Below the pieces are notes generated by a model. It saw nothing but the letters and a program-made list of their open reading frames with translations. It had not been told where the DNA came from and searched no databases. The position numbers and the translations under genes were made by a program. Positions 1 through 10,658 of a DNA stretch of 64,000 bases are shown one piece after another (position 1 is the first letter of the stretch; each line of letters begins with the position of its first letter). The DNA is from Branchiostoma belcheri (Eukaryota > Chordata > Leptocardii > Amphioxiformes > Branchiostomatidae): the NCBI RefSeq assembly GCF_001625305.1, contig NW_017802379.1, positions 8,043,105 through 8,107,104 on the forward strand, written 5' to 3'.

Positions 1-498
1 TAATCAATCTCTCATCGTGAAATACACACCGGGAAACCTAGCTCAGGCGGGCGGGACATAGCTCCTACAGCCCGGAGAAAACCCCGACCCTACCACGTAA
101 GACTGGATACCAGGCTATTACTCTGATAATAGAGCTATCGATATCAATCCAAAGCCACTTTGAGACATTGACGATCTATGTAGGTAAATCTAATGCGTCC
201 TACCTCAGAAATTATGAGAAGTGTCGAGCTTCTAACTTGATAGCCTGGTCCGTAACCAGTACACCGTAGGCTCCCCGGTATCCCTACGGTGCTAGCAGTG
301 TTGCCAGCCCGCCCAGATCCATTAGCGTACGCCGGGGGAATTTTTCTTACACTTTCAATTACTTCGCCTACGGGGTGGAAGTAATCACCTATGGAATGGT
401 AGTAAGGTCGACCGGAATGATATGCTGTCAGAAGATTGTCAGTGGGACTAGGGCCGGTAAAGACACCACTAATCCGACCAGTAGAGTATGGGCTCCAG
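1..498. other. Unassigned non-coding DNA
   Basis: I see no gene or recognisable repeat here. The stretch is moderately GC-rich with many stops in all frames, and it abuts the fold-back element that begins near 499. Confidence 0.5.
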
Positions 499-711
499 GT
501 ACCCTTGGTGCCAAACTAGTATCGGGCCGCTAACCCTTTCCCTTCGGCAGCCAGGAGCCCTTTGCCCGCCGGAAGTTGAGCCCGAGGACCAGCCAAACTC
601 CCCCCCGGGCTAGACTCCCACGTAGCGGTAATTTAGACAGGCGGGGGAAGGGCTCTTGGCTGCCGAAGGGAACAGCTAGCGGCCCGAAACGAGTTTGGCA
701 TCCAGGGTAGG
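499..711. repeat. Fold-back inverted repeat element
   Basis: Two arms of about 72 bp (499-570 and 640-711) are imperfect reverse complements. Both contain CCCTTCGGCAGCCA or its complement, and GCCAAAC next to CGGGCCGCTA. A ~70-bp GC-rich loop separates them. The open frames of 60-61 codons on the minus strand come from these arms and are not genes. The structure fits a fold-back or MITE-type element; no target duplication could be assigned. Confidence 0.75.
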
Positions 712-734
712 TCACCAGGATTCTTGGAGTCCAA

Positions 735-930
735 GTGAATCTGGCTGAGAACGGCAGATGGAACTAAAGTAACCAAACTTAGACCACATACCTGACACCA
801 AGACCTCAAGACCATAGTAAAGATACCAAACCTGGAAGTTGTGCTGCAGTATCAACAATAGCAGCACAAAATTGCACACTGTCCTCGATCTTCCCAAGAC
901 CTACCCACATACCAAATATTATCACAACCC
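735..930 (+). repeat. Diverged outlier of the 330-bp repeat family
   Basis: The start GTGAATCTGGCTGAGA, the middle (GACCAAAC-type and CTGCAGT blocks) and the end (CTACCCACATACCAAATAT) match units of the tandem array at 3.7-5.1 kb. This copy is shorter, lacks most of the internal 39-bp repeats and has diverged further. It lies 3 kb from the array, directly beside the fold-back element. Confidence 0.7.
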
Positions 931-2030
931 ATTTGTTCAGACCTAATCAAATTATATGCTGACCAAAAATATTCGGAAAAACACAATGTTAACGTTCTCT
1001 AGAAAAATACAGTGGTGGGAATAGGTCTTACCTCGGCGTATGTTGCACACGTACACATCATGAAGATTAACTTCACTTCTTGTATACATGTAGCTAGATG
1101 CGCCCGTAAGTAAATGTAGTTCAGGGACTCAGCATCACAACCTAGGTCAACCAGCTACCCTACACGGCCCACTTCTAAGCCCTGTGCCCTAGTACTGCCC
1201 AGGAATGTTGAAGCTTGTTCTTCTAACTCAAACGACTGCGACATCAAGCATGTGCGCGGCGTTATCATCACTTGAAACCCATTCCCAACTACAAAGTATC
1301 AGGCGCAGACTATCAGCCGAAGCCCCTGTGTGTATAAACAGGTCAGAAGAGTTTATCAGCAAAAGCATTGCTCGGTTACTGATAAGTTGCGGGTCTCTGG
1401 CATGCCTGACTCGATAAGAAGCTTTTAGCCTTGACGTTGTGCAGTCTACTAACGGTTCCATGAAGGGTATTGTCTTCTGATATGGTTGGAATCCGAGCTC
1501 TATCAGCCAGGTTTAGTCTTGATGTATACTCAAGGGGTGTATTGTGAAGGTATGCCAGGTCCTTTGACAATTGCATAATAATCTACCGTGGGTATCGTCC
1601 GGTACTTGAACGTATTTTCTTAAAGCCATGCATAACTTTATGCATCTTTCAGTCAATGGAACATCTTACTCTTTGCACTTAGGTCTGATATGTTGTTGTA
1701 TGTAGGGAAAACTCGAGTTTTTGGTGTTAGGTGTTATATACATGTTAGGTGTTATATTTCATCAGAGTTGAACACTTCTAAGTAAAAAGGTTAGTTAAAG
1801 ATAAGCCGACCTACTTTGAAGCTTCAAAGGCTTCTTCGGGGACGTTGGCGAACCTATCCAATTAGTTATATCTAATTTAGCCGTAAGGTTAGTTCGTTCA
1901 AAGGGATCCCCGGAGCTGAGCGTGTGTTTTAAATAACCGGTTTGCCTGAAGGTGACTATATGTGGGAGGACACGGCCGTTGGAATTAGGACGACTCGAAC
2001 CATTGCCAACTAACTCGGCCATCGTGTAGG
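931..2030. other. Unassigned non-coding DNA
   Basis: Two short overlapping open frames on opposite strands (about 1205-1461) resemble no family I know and have no supporting splice or promoter context. Nothing else is recognised. Confidence 0.4.
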
Positions 2031-2033
2031 GTC

Positions 2034-2170
2034 GTGTGGCGTAGCGGCAGCGTGCTCGACTCGGAACCAAGAGGTCCCGGGTTCGATTCCTGGCATGTCA
2101 CCGATCTTGTGCCCTTGGGAAAGGCACTTAACACGACTTTGAGAATTGGGAAACCTGAGATCCTAAGTGC
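2034..2170 (+). mobile_element. tRNA-derived SINE (family 1)
   Basis: A pol III type-2 promoter is visible: A box TGGCGTAGCGG (2037-2047) and a perfect B box GGTTCGATTCC (2080-2090). The tRNA-like head is followed by a conserved body with CCTTGGGAAAGGCACTTAAC and a non-tRNA tail. The same head and body recur at 55.1 kb, and the body and tail recur reversed at 53.3 kb and probably 48.8 kb. The acceptor stem does not pair cleanly and a body is attached, so this is a SINE rather than a functional tRNA. Confidence 0.82.
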
Positions 2171-2782
2171 TGATTGGCTAGTCTAGTAAGTACTATGTTG
2201 AGACTTCGGATACTCATTGGCTATCTCATAGGAATAAACTGCCCTGCTTCAAAACTAACGACCAATGGGAGGCGACTATTCCACACACGAACTACGCCTG
2301 ATATCAATCAACAAGCAACCAATCACGTGCGTTTTGTTGTAATGACATTTTTAGATGGACAGCACCAGCTGAGTACAGATGATAACATCCATTAATCTGG
2401 AGGTAATGCCAACGGAATTTGCACTGAAATAATTCTTGTTCCTGTACATTATTAGCCTTGGTAGTAACCTGCTTCTGTAATACAATGCAGGTATCCCAAT
2501 ATCTCGCTGTGCCCTTTGACTCCGGAAATTACGATTCCAAGGTCCCAAGCAACATAACAGCAGTTAGTAGTACAACTAATAATGATTCATCCCGCTGCGG
2601 GCTCAGCCGCCTGTTGTAAATAATCATAAGATTGCCTTACTTTATCAAAGTGCGACCTAGTTTCCAAATGATCAGTGTACTCCTGATGGTAGGATTTGGG
2701 GCAGCTTGGATCGTTACTTTAAGTGGACTAGACCAACATTAGAAGAGCAGCATTCATAAGACTGAGTGTACATGATTACTAT
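2171..2782. other. Unassigned non-coding DNA
   Basis: No gene, RNA or repeat recognised; AT-rich with frequent stops. Confidence 0.4.
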
Positions 2783-2943
2783 ACCTTACAGAAGTATTGT
2801 TTCGGGTGGGTTTGTCTGTGGGGTTGTGAGTATGCTTGTATGGACAGAGTAGGTTGACAGCACGTGGATAGGGAATGATTGACAAGCAGAATGACAGGAG
2901 ATGAAAATGCCAGACACAGGAAATAGGGTGGCTTGAAGGTCCC
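2783..2943 (-). repeat. Dispersed ~160-bp repeat (CA-rich tail family), copy 1
   Basis: On the minus strand it reads a GGACCTTCAAG-like start, a segment related to CCCTGTGTCTG, then CATTCTGC, GTCAACCTACTCT and a CA-rich tail ending AACAATACTTC. The same order is found at 16.0 kb and 23.3 kb on the plus strand. Class unknown; probably a LINE or SINE fragment. Confidence 0.6.
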
Positions 2944-3022
2944 AGAATCTGGTCAGGAACCATGCAGCAGGAATTAGAGATCGACAATTCAGGAAGCCGA
3001 AGATTCTATCCTAGTCCAGATT

Positions 3023-3290
3023 AATTTTAACTCTATCTAGACCGGGGGGGGGGTAAAAGTGCCCGCGCCAAATTTTAAGTCAGATAGCATCTGAACGACT
3101 TGCGCTAGAACCACCAAACTTGTTGACTTTTGCTAAAATATTGTTGGCAACAATTTTGTATCAATAAGATAATGATGATGTATTGAATAAGACAATGATT
3201 TTTGATGTTGCCGTGGCAACGGGTTTCGGACGGGCATTTTTTGCTCGGGCAGTTTCGGACGGGCAGTTTTATGTCAGGTTTTATGTCAAG
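3023..3290 (+). repeat. Dispersed repeat carrying an RFX-like palindrome, copy 1
   Basis: Shares with 42.08-42.35 kb a G-run, then AAAAGTGCCCGCGCCAA, ACTTGCGCTA, CCACCAAACTTG, GGCAACAATT and a 3' part with GTTGCCNTGGCAAC followed by GGGTTTC and GGCATTTTTTGC. No coding capacity. The palindrome (3207-3220, GTTGCCGTGGCAAC) fits the paired half-site layout of RFX X-boxes, with a one-base difference from a perfect palindrome. Confidence 0.72.
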
Positions 3291-3694
3291 ATCGACGAAT
3301 GCCTACTATATATCAAGTTACACTTACAGGTTGTCTTAAACTTTGCCTTTGTCGAACAACAAACTTCTAACTCCCCCGGCAAGAGTAAAGTGTATGCACA
3401 TCCTAAGAGGTTTTTCATTGGGGCAAATTGACCGTGCTTTCTTCCTGCTTCTAAGCCATTGATGTAGGGGCCAGTAAGCCATGCCATTACTGTATCATGA
3501 ATATATATTGCAACAGGAACGCATCTACTTTCCAGACCAAACCTTAGAGGTCATCAGCTGCAATTCCGGGCAATTTAACCACCGATTTCTGTCACATGAT
3601 TACCCCAGGAAATGGCTTATTGCACCGATTATCGCCCGACCTTGAAGGGAAATTAACACTCACTCGGCCAGACGTCTAACGTCTCGTGATTCGG
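3291..3694. other. Unassigned non-coding DNA
   Basis: Two opposite-strand open frames of about 70-80 codons overlap here without a known domain. Nothing else seen. Confidence 0.4.
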
Positions 3695-5092
3695 AATATG
3701 TTTTCGATTGCACATCAGCGTGACACACATATTAAGGGCAATAGGTCGGCTGTGAATCTGGCTGAGAGGACGGCAGATAGAACTGAGGTGACCAAACCCA
3801 CACCACTTATACCTGACATGAATAGCTGTCTGCCACCCGAAAGTCAAAACCATAGGAGGGGAAGGACAAAAGATACGAAACCTGAAAATTCTACTGCAGT
3901 GTTGAGAAAAGTTACGAAACCTAAAAATTCTACCTCATTGTTAAGAAGAGGTACGAAACCTGAAAATTCTGCTGCAGAGCTAAGAAAAGCTGCTGGGTGA
4001 GGGGGGCAAAATAGTTATTTACAATACCTACCCACATACCAAATATCAGCACAATACATACAGGTTTTCTTATGTCGACTGTGAATCTGGCTGAGAGGAC
4101 GGCAGATGGAACTAGGGTGACCAAACCCACACCACTTACGTATTCCTGACATGAATAGCTGTCTGCCACCCGAAAGTCAAGACCATAGAAGGTCAAAGAC
4201 AAAAGATACGAAACCTGAAAGTTCTACTGCAGTGTCAAGAAAAGTTACGAAACCTGAAAATTCTAATTACTTCATTGTTTAGAATTGAAAAGGTACGAAA
4301 CCTGAAAGTTCTGCTGCAGAGCTCAGGAAAGTTGCTGGGGGAGGGGCGCAAAATAGTTATTTACAATACCTACCCACTCAGAATATGTTTTCGATTGCAC
4401 ATCAGCGTGACACACACATTAAGGGCAATAGGTCGGCTGTGAATCTGGCTGAGAGGACGGCACATAGAACTAGGGTGACCAAACCCACACCACTCATTCC
4501 TGACATGAATACCAGAAAGTCATGACCATAGGAGGTGAAGGACAAAAGATACGGAACCTGAAGGTTCTCCTGCTGTGTCAAGAAAAGTTACGAAACCTAA
4601 AAGTTCTACTTCATTGTTAAGAAAAGGTACGAAACCTGAAAGTTCTACTGCAGAGCTAAGGAAAGTTGCTGGGGGAGGGGGGCAAAATACATGTAGTTAT
4701 TTACAATACCTACCCGCATACCAAATATCAGCACAATACATTCAGGTTTTCTTAGGTTGACTGTGAATCTGGCTGAGAGGACGGCAGATGTAACTAGGGT
4801 GACCAAACCCACACCACTTATTCCTGACATGAATAGCTGTCTGCCACCCGAAAGCCAAGACCATAGGAGGCCAAGGACAAATATACGAAACCTGAAAGTT
4901 CTACTGAAGTTTCAAGAAAAGTTACGAAACCTAAAAGTTGTACTCCATTGTTAAGAAAAGATACGAAACCTGAAAGTTCTGATGCATGCAGAGTCAAGGA
5001 AAGTTGCTGGGGGAGGGGGGCAAAATAGTTATTTACAATACCTACCCACATACCAAATATCAACACAATACATTCTGGTTTTCTTAAGTTAT
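3695..5092 (+). repeat. Tandem array of four ~330-bp units with internal 13-codon repeats
   Basis: Units begin at GTGAATCTGGCTGAG at 3752, 4081, 4439 and 4763 (spacings 329, 358, 324) and run to about 5092. A leader containing ATATGTTTTCGATTGCACA precedes units 1 and 3 only. Inside unit 1 (3872-3988) three 39-bp repeats read in frame as 13-residue repeats of the form xTKPxNSxxxLRx. The open frame from 3686 to 4000 spans this. Units 2-4 are broken by frameshifts or stops. A CTTAG acceptor-like site precedes unit 4. It may be a tandemly duplicated exon now decaying, or a non-coding satellite; I recognise no protein family. Confidence 0.8.
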
Positions 5093-7339
5093 GCTGACTA
5101 CAAGTATCCGGTAACACACAAACATACACACACACAAACAGACACGTCCAAAAAAATACTTCCACCCACAGCCCTTGAGGAGACTGAAAGATGCAAATGC
5201 TTGTCAGGGTGCAAATTCCGAGCTTACTTTAAAGCATACCTTCTTAAACCATGCGTAAATGTTTTTCCAAATAGAGTGAATAACAGAACCAGTGCTTGCA
5301 TTCTATGTAGTGTACTAACCGCTAGCCTGTTGCAAAACCTCATCTTGCACATATAATAGAATGGCATCAACCACGGAATGTAGTCTTCCAATGCAGGCGA
5401 CAATATACAGTTACCTACTTCGTAATCACAACTCACAGACACAGGAAGACTAGTTCTAACACATTCGTGTTCCTCTCACATATCGCTAACTCCGTAACAA
5501 ATTGTCCCAAAGCAATAACTGAAGACAGAAATGGATCAATGTAACCGAGATCGGTGGCAGGATGTAAGCTCATCCCTCGGCATGTAAAGCCAAACATTTA
5601 TCAACTACACAAATACCGATCATCAAGCATACCTGAAGCATGGATGGGTAAAGGCCTCATTTTTCAATTAGAGTGGAAAAGGGGAACTTAAACTTTATAC
5701 GCATACTTTAAAGTGTGCTAAAGTGAAGGACTGGTCATACGCAAAATTCTATACTCATTTATGGGCAAACTTTGATAAAGAATTCCAGTTTTCTCCCAAG
5801 AAAGATAGAAGAATGTAAATCTTTCAAATCTTCATAAAATGAGGTTTCAAATTGGTAAAATATTCTAAAGTGCTTATTTTTCATGCTTTTACCACAGGTT
5901 CATTGGACAGATAATTTTCTTTTTTTTAATTCATTGAGATTTACAGAGAAACTCTGATAGGAGTCATGCAACAGGATAGGATCCTTTAACAAGGCTGACT
6001 CCTCCATAACAAATAATAAAACATGAATATAAAAACAATACGATAAATAATAATAGCGATAATTTGCTGGTCCCTCCCTCAAAGATCGATATTCATGCTG
6101 TGTCCTTTTGCAGAACGTTTGTATCCTTGAACTTGAAAATCTTGCTTATGACGAATACCTCTACAAAGATGCCAGCGGGCATCAGAAGGATATACTGCAT
6201 ACGGTACAGATATGCACGTTTCATCTATTGGTTAGGCTTAGAGGCAAGGTTTGTGAAGTATACTGGATGTTCTTATTACACCGTTAGAAGTGTCAGTAAA
6301 GTGGCCTTAGGTTGCACGTTAGTATGGTGGGAGGTCATAGACAACTGTAATAGAAGAGATATGACAAATGTGTTATGACTAGATATAGATCGTTGTCGTA
6401 CTTGAATGGCTGTTTTGAAGGAATATGAAAGACATTGATGGCTCTGAATCTATAGCTATAAAAGTACATGTGTCAGGCGACAAGACGGTTTGGTTAAAAA
6501 TAGACTGTCTACCGAGAATAGCTGCACACATCCTTGGCAGCAAAACTGGAAATATTCTGAATAAGGCAATCTTTGTCATATTGACACATACTTCATCACA
6601 TTAGTACCTCCGAATCAGTATTTCATATTTTTGGCTTTTAAAACTGCAGAAACAAGCCCCAAGATGAGTCCTTTATTTTCTGGGTGGTACCCTAAAAATC
6701 AGCCCGGGCCCTTTCAGTGGCCATTTTCCATCAGACTTTTGGTAATTTTTGCTCCATGATCCACGAGGGTCAATATACAATATACAATATAATCAGTATG
6801 TAGATCAAAGACTAGAATACTGGCTTTGAAAAATCGGGTTTCCAATCCCTAAAAACTGCATTAGATGTACGTGAAGTATTGGATGCCTTTAAACTGTACC
6901 ATACGCTGACATTAAACAAAACTAGGTCATGGACAAGTTTTCCCGAGCCTGTAGGTATACAGTAAACCGACCTAGACACTCTTCGGTATCTCCCCAGTGG
7001 GAAATGTCTAACTTGAACGACATTTCCAAACGAGCGAAGCGACGGGCAGAATCGAGCCGTGCCCATACATCTGTCTGGAGATGGTCCATCGGGAAACATC
7101 AGAGGAACTCACCCGGAAGGCCAGTACAAGCTCGCGCATTTCTCAAAACACTTAACGTTACTGAACGACCAACCGTAAACTCGCCGTCCATTAAACATGA
7201 GACGGTTTCTCTTACTGCTACATGCCGCTCGATAATTGGCATGAATCGGCAAGGGATCTGCCCTTTTACACGGGTTCTAGGAGAGGTCTATGATTAGCCT
7301 ATTGATTTACACCGACTTGGGACAGAAGTATGAGCCCCT
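5093..7339. other. Unassigned DNA with overlapping open frames
   Basis: Begins with a CA-rich tract (about 5110-5165) like the tails of the dispersed ~160-bp family. Open frames at 6929-7297 (+) and 6812-7099 (-) overlap each other, so at most one could be coding; neither matches a family I know. The rest is AT-rich with no recognised feature. Confidence 0.35.
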
Positions 7340-7792
7340 AAGGCCATGTTGATTTGATTATATGGATGACATACGTGCGCGCATGAATTTTCGGCCATTT
7401 CCCCCCAAAAAGTATTCAACCATACTGTATCTAAATCTGTATCTGTATAGCCGGTATATAACCGCCTTTCGGCGTCACACACCAGCTATCATATAAAACA
7501 GTTGCAAAATGAGCAAATATATACCGTAAATTGCACAAAAAATCGATACAATGATACAAATGTCGTAGAAAGCCAAAATCAAATGAAGAAGACGAAAATG
7601 TAAAAAAATGTATTTGAAGAGTAGATTATTCGCCATACCGTACTCGGTGTCATTTGTTCAATCTTTATATTATGACCACGTAGATGTCATAAGGGCAATA
7701 TTTTTTTGCATAATTTTTTTTATTCGCACGCTCGCATCAGTTTTGGGGTTCCCAAAGGATGTCATCCATATAATCAAATCAACATGGCCTTA
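7340..7792. mobile_element. MITE family A, copy 1 (TA-flanked)
   Basis: Terminal inverted repeats begin AGGCCATGTTGATTTGATTA and end with its complement; a second shared block is ATGGATGACAT / ATGTCATCCAT. The ends sit in TA ... TA context, as in Tc1/mariner-type MITEs. There is no transposase frame. A LINE 3' end is inserted inside it (7428-7493). Related copies lie at 47.6, 49.8, 54.3 and 55.3 kb. Confidence 0.85.
7428..7493 (-). mobile_element. LINE 3' end nested in a MITE
   Basis: Reading the minus strand, the sequence matches the last ~65 bp of the LINE at 46.6 kb: GCTGGTGTG, the GC hairpin with CGCC and GGCGGTTATA, and a tail of GATACA-type hexamers. This is the 3'-most part of a 5'-truncated insertion, inserted after the MITE. 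Confidence 0.7.
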
Positions 7793-7917
7793 GGCTCATT
7801 AATAGCTGCTCTGCTTGGCATATCCCATTGGTATATTGCCTACGCCTCAGGTGTTTTATAAACCTATCACTACACAAATTACGATCTTGCGTAAAGCATG
7901 TGTATATTAGGGTTTTA

Positions 7918-8300
7918 ATGCTTTTTCTATTAGAGTTAAAAATCTTTGCACATGATTTAAAGTGTGATTAAAGACAGAAATAATGCAGTGTATTTTGGGA
8001 CCTAGGTTTCTGTCTTTTGACAGTTTCTGTACGTTACCAGCACACAGAGGTAATTATCCATGGGATGCAAATGCAACAAAGTTAGCACGAACGTCTCAAA
8101 AGTATCATGCTTTTTCTATTAGAGAAAAAAACACCTTTGCACATGATTTAAGGTGTGCTTAAAGATAGAAATGATGCAGTGTCTTTCGAGACCTAGTTTG
8201 CTGTCTTTTCACAATTTCTGTACGATACCAATACACAGAGGTAATTATCATTGGGATGCAAATGCAACATGTTAACCCCGAAAGTCTCAAAAGTATACGC
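7918..8300 (+). repeat. Two tandem copies of a 189-bp unit
   Basis: ATGCTTTTTCTATTAGAG occurs at 7918 and 8107. The following sequence, including TGCACATGATTTAA, GAAATNATGCAGTGT and ACACAGAGGTAATTATC, repeats with modest divergence. No coding signal. Confidence 0.8.
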
Positions 8301-8307
8301 TTACTAA

Positions 8308-8465
8308 CCCTGTAGTACTTAACACATGATGCAGAACCAATTCCGGGAGGAATGATAACTCCCAATATAACCTATCCATATTTGGAAACACCCTGTAGTA
8401 TAAAACACACGATGCAGAACCCGTTCTGGGAGGAATGATTGCTCCCAACGTAACCTTTTCATGTT
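8308..8465 (+). repeat. Two tandem copies of an ~83-bp unit
   Basis: CCCTGTAGTA starts each unit (8308 and 8391), followed by GATGCAGAACC and GGGAGGAATGAT in both. The minus-strand open frames here are repeat-derived. Confidence 0.8.
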
Positions 8466-8741
8466 GCCTGATCATGGTTGATTTCACCTCAGGGACCGAG
8501 GGACTACCTTGAGGGACCACCATTGAATGTGCATACCGATATCTCTCTGACACTCATTATGAAAACGAGCAAGGCATGCATGCTCTGGGAAAGAAATCTA
8601 ATTTTTCAAACGTTCCAATTTCTTGTGTAGCAAGAAGGATTATCTGTTCATTCGAACGCAGATAGAAAATGAGTGTTAATGTAGGGAGTGCACTGTCAAT
8701 AGTGACAACAATTTGTCACGTGGATGTAGTTGCCTATTGGT

Positions 8742-8942
8742 CCGGTCACACTTGTCGTACGACCATCTTAATATCGGGAATTCAATGGATAGTCGTGCAA
8801 ATGTCGTACAAAACCCATAAGTTAGCTGTCTTGCTATAGAAAGGCTGTTTTGGATTATTGTCTGTGTTTGGTTTTGTCGCAGTCTGCTTGAAAATGCTAC
8901 CACATCAAAATCGCACGACGGCCTACGACAAAAGTGAGAGCG
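8742..8942. mobile_element. MITE family C, copy 1
   Basis: Starts CCGGTCACACTTGTCGTACG and ends with an imperfect complement (CGGCCTACGACAAAAGTGAG). The interior shares CTGCTTGAAAATGCT with the element at 56.6 kb, which has the same CGGTCACA terminus. Non-coding; superfamily not assignable from the sequence alone. Confidence 0.65.
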
Positions 8943-10211
8943 CCAGTACACTACATATCACTTCTATGACAGGTACAACCTGTCAAACTACATAAATGTT
9001 GTAATGTTTCGCGTTAAACATGGCGATTACTATACTTTGTCAACGGTGCAACGACTGATAAATTTCTACATTGTACTGTAGGATGAATTACAGCAATTCA
9101 ACACCCAAACTAGCATTTTCCTAAATCTGACAATCACGCATGAAAATGGCAAAGGTATATTGTACATACACACAGCTGTTAAAGGATGTTTTATCGGAAA
9201 TGTAAGGTATATTTGAAATCCATGGCAAAGTTATTGTGAAAATGGCCTGAATCGCTGATATAAGAAACCCATAGGGAAGAATGTTTATAGTAAATCTTCC
9301 TTGCCTTTTGGATGGAATACCGCAGCAACTGAATACCAAAGTGTTTATTCGAGTCACTTGAACTTACATAGGCTATTTTTCAAATACCATGTACAAAACG
9401 TTCATGTTTGCAGCATTGAGGGAGAGTATCATGCACAGATTTGCATTCTATGAAACCTAATACCACAAAATGGTGGAAAATTTGCAAGTGCCGTGTATCA
9501 TTCTGTCATGGGGTTCTAACCATGCTGTACTAATATGTCTTTCAATTCACTTACAAATACACAGTGGGTCACGTCGTCTTGTAGGTTTATGGGTGATCCA
9601 GTGGGGTTAAAACTGGCCCCAACATTTTTAACCGATGTTTTGTTGTCAATTTTTCTTCCAGGTAATATGTTTGCATGAGTTTTCTGCTGCCATTTGAATT
9701 ACTTCAAAAATCGTGACCCTAGACCTAGTTGCCTATGGACCTGTGGACAAAGGTCATCGACTTGGCTGCCTGAAGGCATCTTGTTTCAGATGCATAAATT
9801 ATGATAATGAGCAGAAATTATTCACACCTAATTTTGTCAAATTGTCCCTCATAGATCAATGAAACTATACATACTTAAAATCGCCTAGAAATGTACTATT
9901 GAAAATCTAATGTCATGTTCACGACACGGGAATTACAAGATAACAAAATAACTATGATGCCAAAGGGTAAAAACAACAACCAGATAGACGTCTCTGTGCA
10001 AATTGCATTCGGTTTTTGTACCAAATCTCATAATTCCCTAGTAATTCTCTTGTAGAAAACACACGTGCACTCAAATGTAATATTCTGATGGCAGGAAAGC
10101 CTCAAAAACCGCACAGAAGGCTTAAAGTTTATCCTTCTAACTCCCTTTGACAAGGAGGTCGCTTTAGGTAGAAACCATTTAGACAAGCATATTCAACTGG
10201 GTTAGCCTTGT
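8943..10211. other. Unassigned non-coding DNA
   Basis: AT-rich, no gene-like frame or repeat recognised. Confidence 0.4.
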
Positions 10212-10507
10212 GGCACTTTGGTGAACCATCAAGAAGACCACTAAAGCAGCAACTGGAGCATTTAAAGCTTAGGTTACATATATCTTAAGCTTGGGCAGAC
10301 CATGCTTTTCTTTTAACATAATCCCTATGTATGCTGAGGGCACAATTCCGCGGCCCGGGCCCCGGCCGGGCACTTTGGGGAACCACCAGGGAGACCACTA
10401 AAGTAGCAACTGGAGCATTTAAAGCTTAGCTTGCATATATATCTTGAGCTTGGGCAGACCATGCTTTTCTTCTGACATAATCCCTATGTATGCTTAGGGC
10501 ACATTCC
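10212..10507 (+). repeat. Tandem duplication of a ~135-bp flank plus MITE end
   Basis: GGCACTTTGG occurs at 10212 and 10369, each followed by the same block (GACCACTAAAG, GCAACTGGAGCATTTAAAGC, GGGCAGACCATGCTTTTCTT, GGGCACA). After the first copy only the GC-rich MITE terminus remains (about 10345-10368); after the second a full MITE follows. This looks like a segmental duplication of host flank plus transposon end. Confidence 0.75.
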
Positions 10508-10658
10508 CAGTCCGGGGCCCGGCCGGACAGTCTCCCGGAACGAAAAGTGTAATACAAAAGACAAGTTTACTAATCATGAGTACTATTTGTATATATTGTA
10601 TGTCTTGTTTTTCATTCACGCAAACATCCCAGCCGGGCCCCGGCTTTGAAATATGCAC
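10498..10658. mobile_element. GC-terminus MITE (family D), copy 1
   Basis: Ends carry GTCCGGGGCCCGGCC and the inverse AGCCGGGCCCCGGCTTTG around an AT-rich core of ~100 bp. Two better-preserved relatives are at 16.7 and 57.2 kb. Non-coding. Confidence 0.75.

Noticed and set aside
2034-2105. Functional tRNA gene
   Set aside because: A and B boxes are present, but the acceptor stem pairs poorly, a SINE body is attached and the element recurs in the window.
3045-3053. G-runs (also near 28914 and 42100) as G-quadruplex regulatory elements
   Set aside because: Single runs without three further G-tracts at suitable spacing; two of the three are part of one dispersed repeat.
6812-7297. Overlapping 95- and 122-codon frames as genes
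   Set aside because: They conflict on opposite strands and neither has recognisable content; chance openness in a GC-richer patch is more likely.
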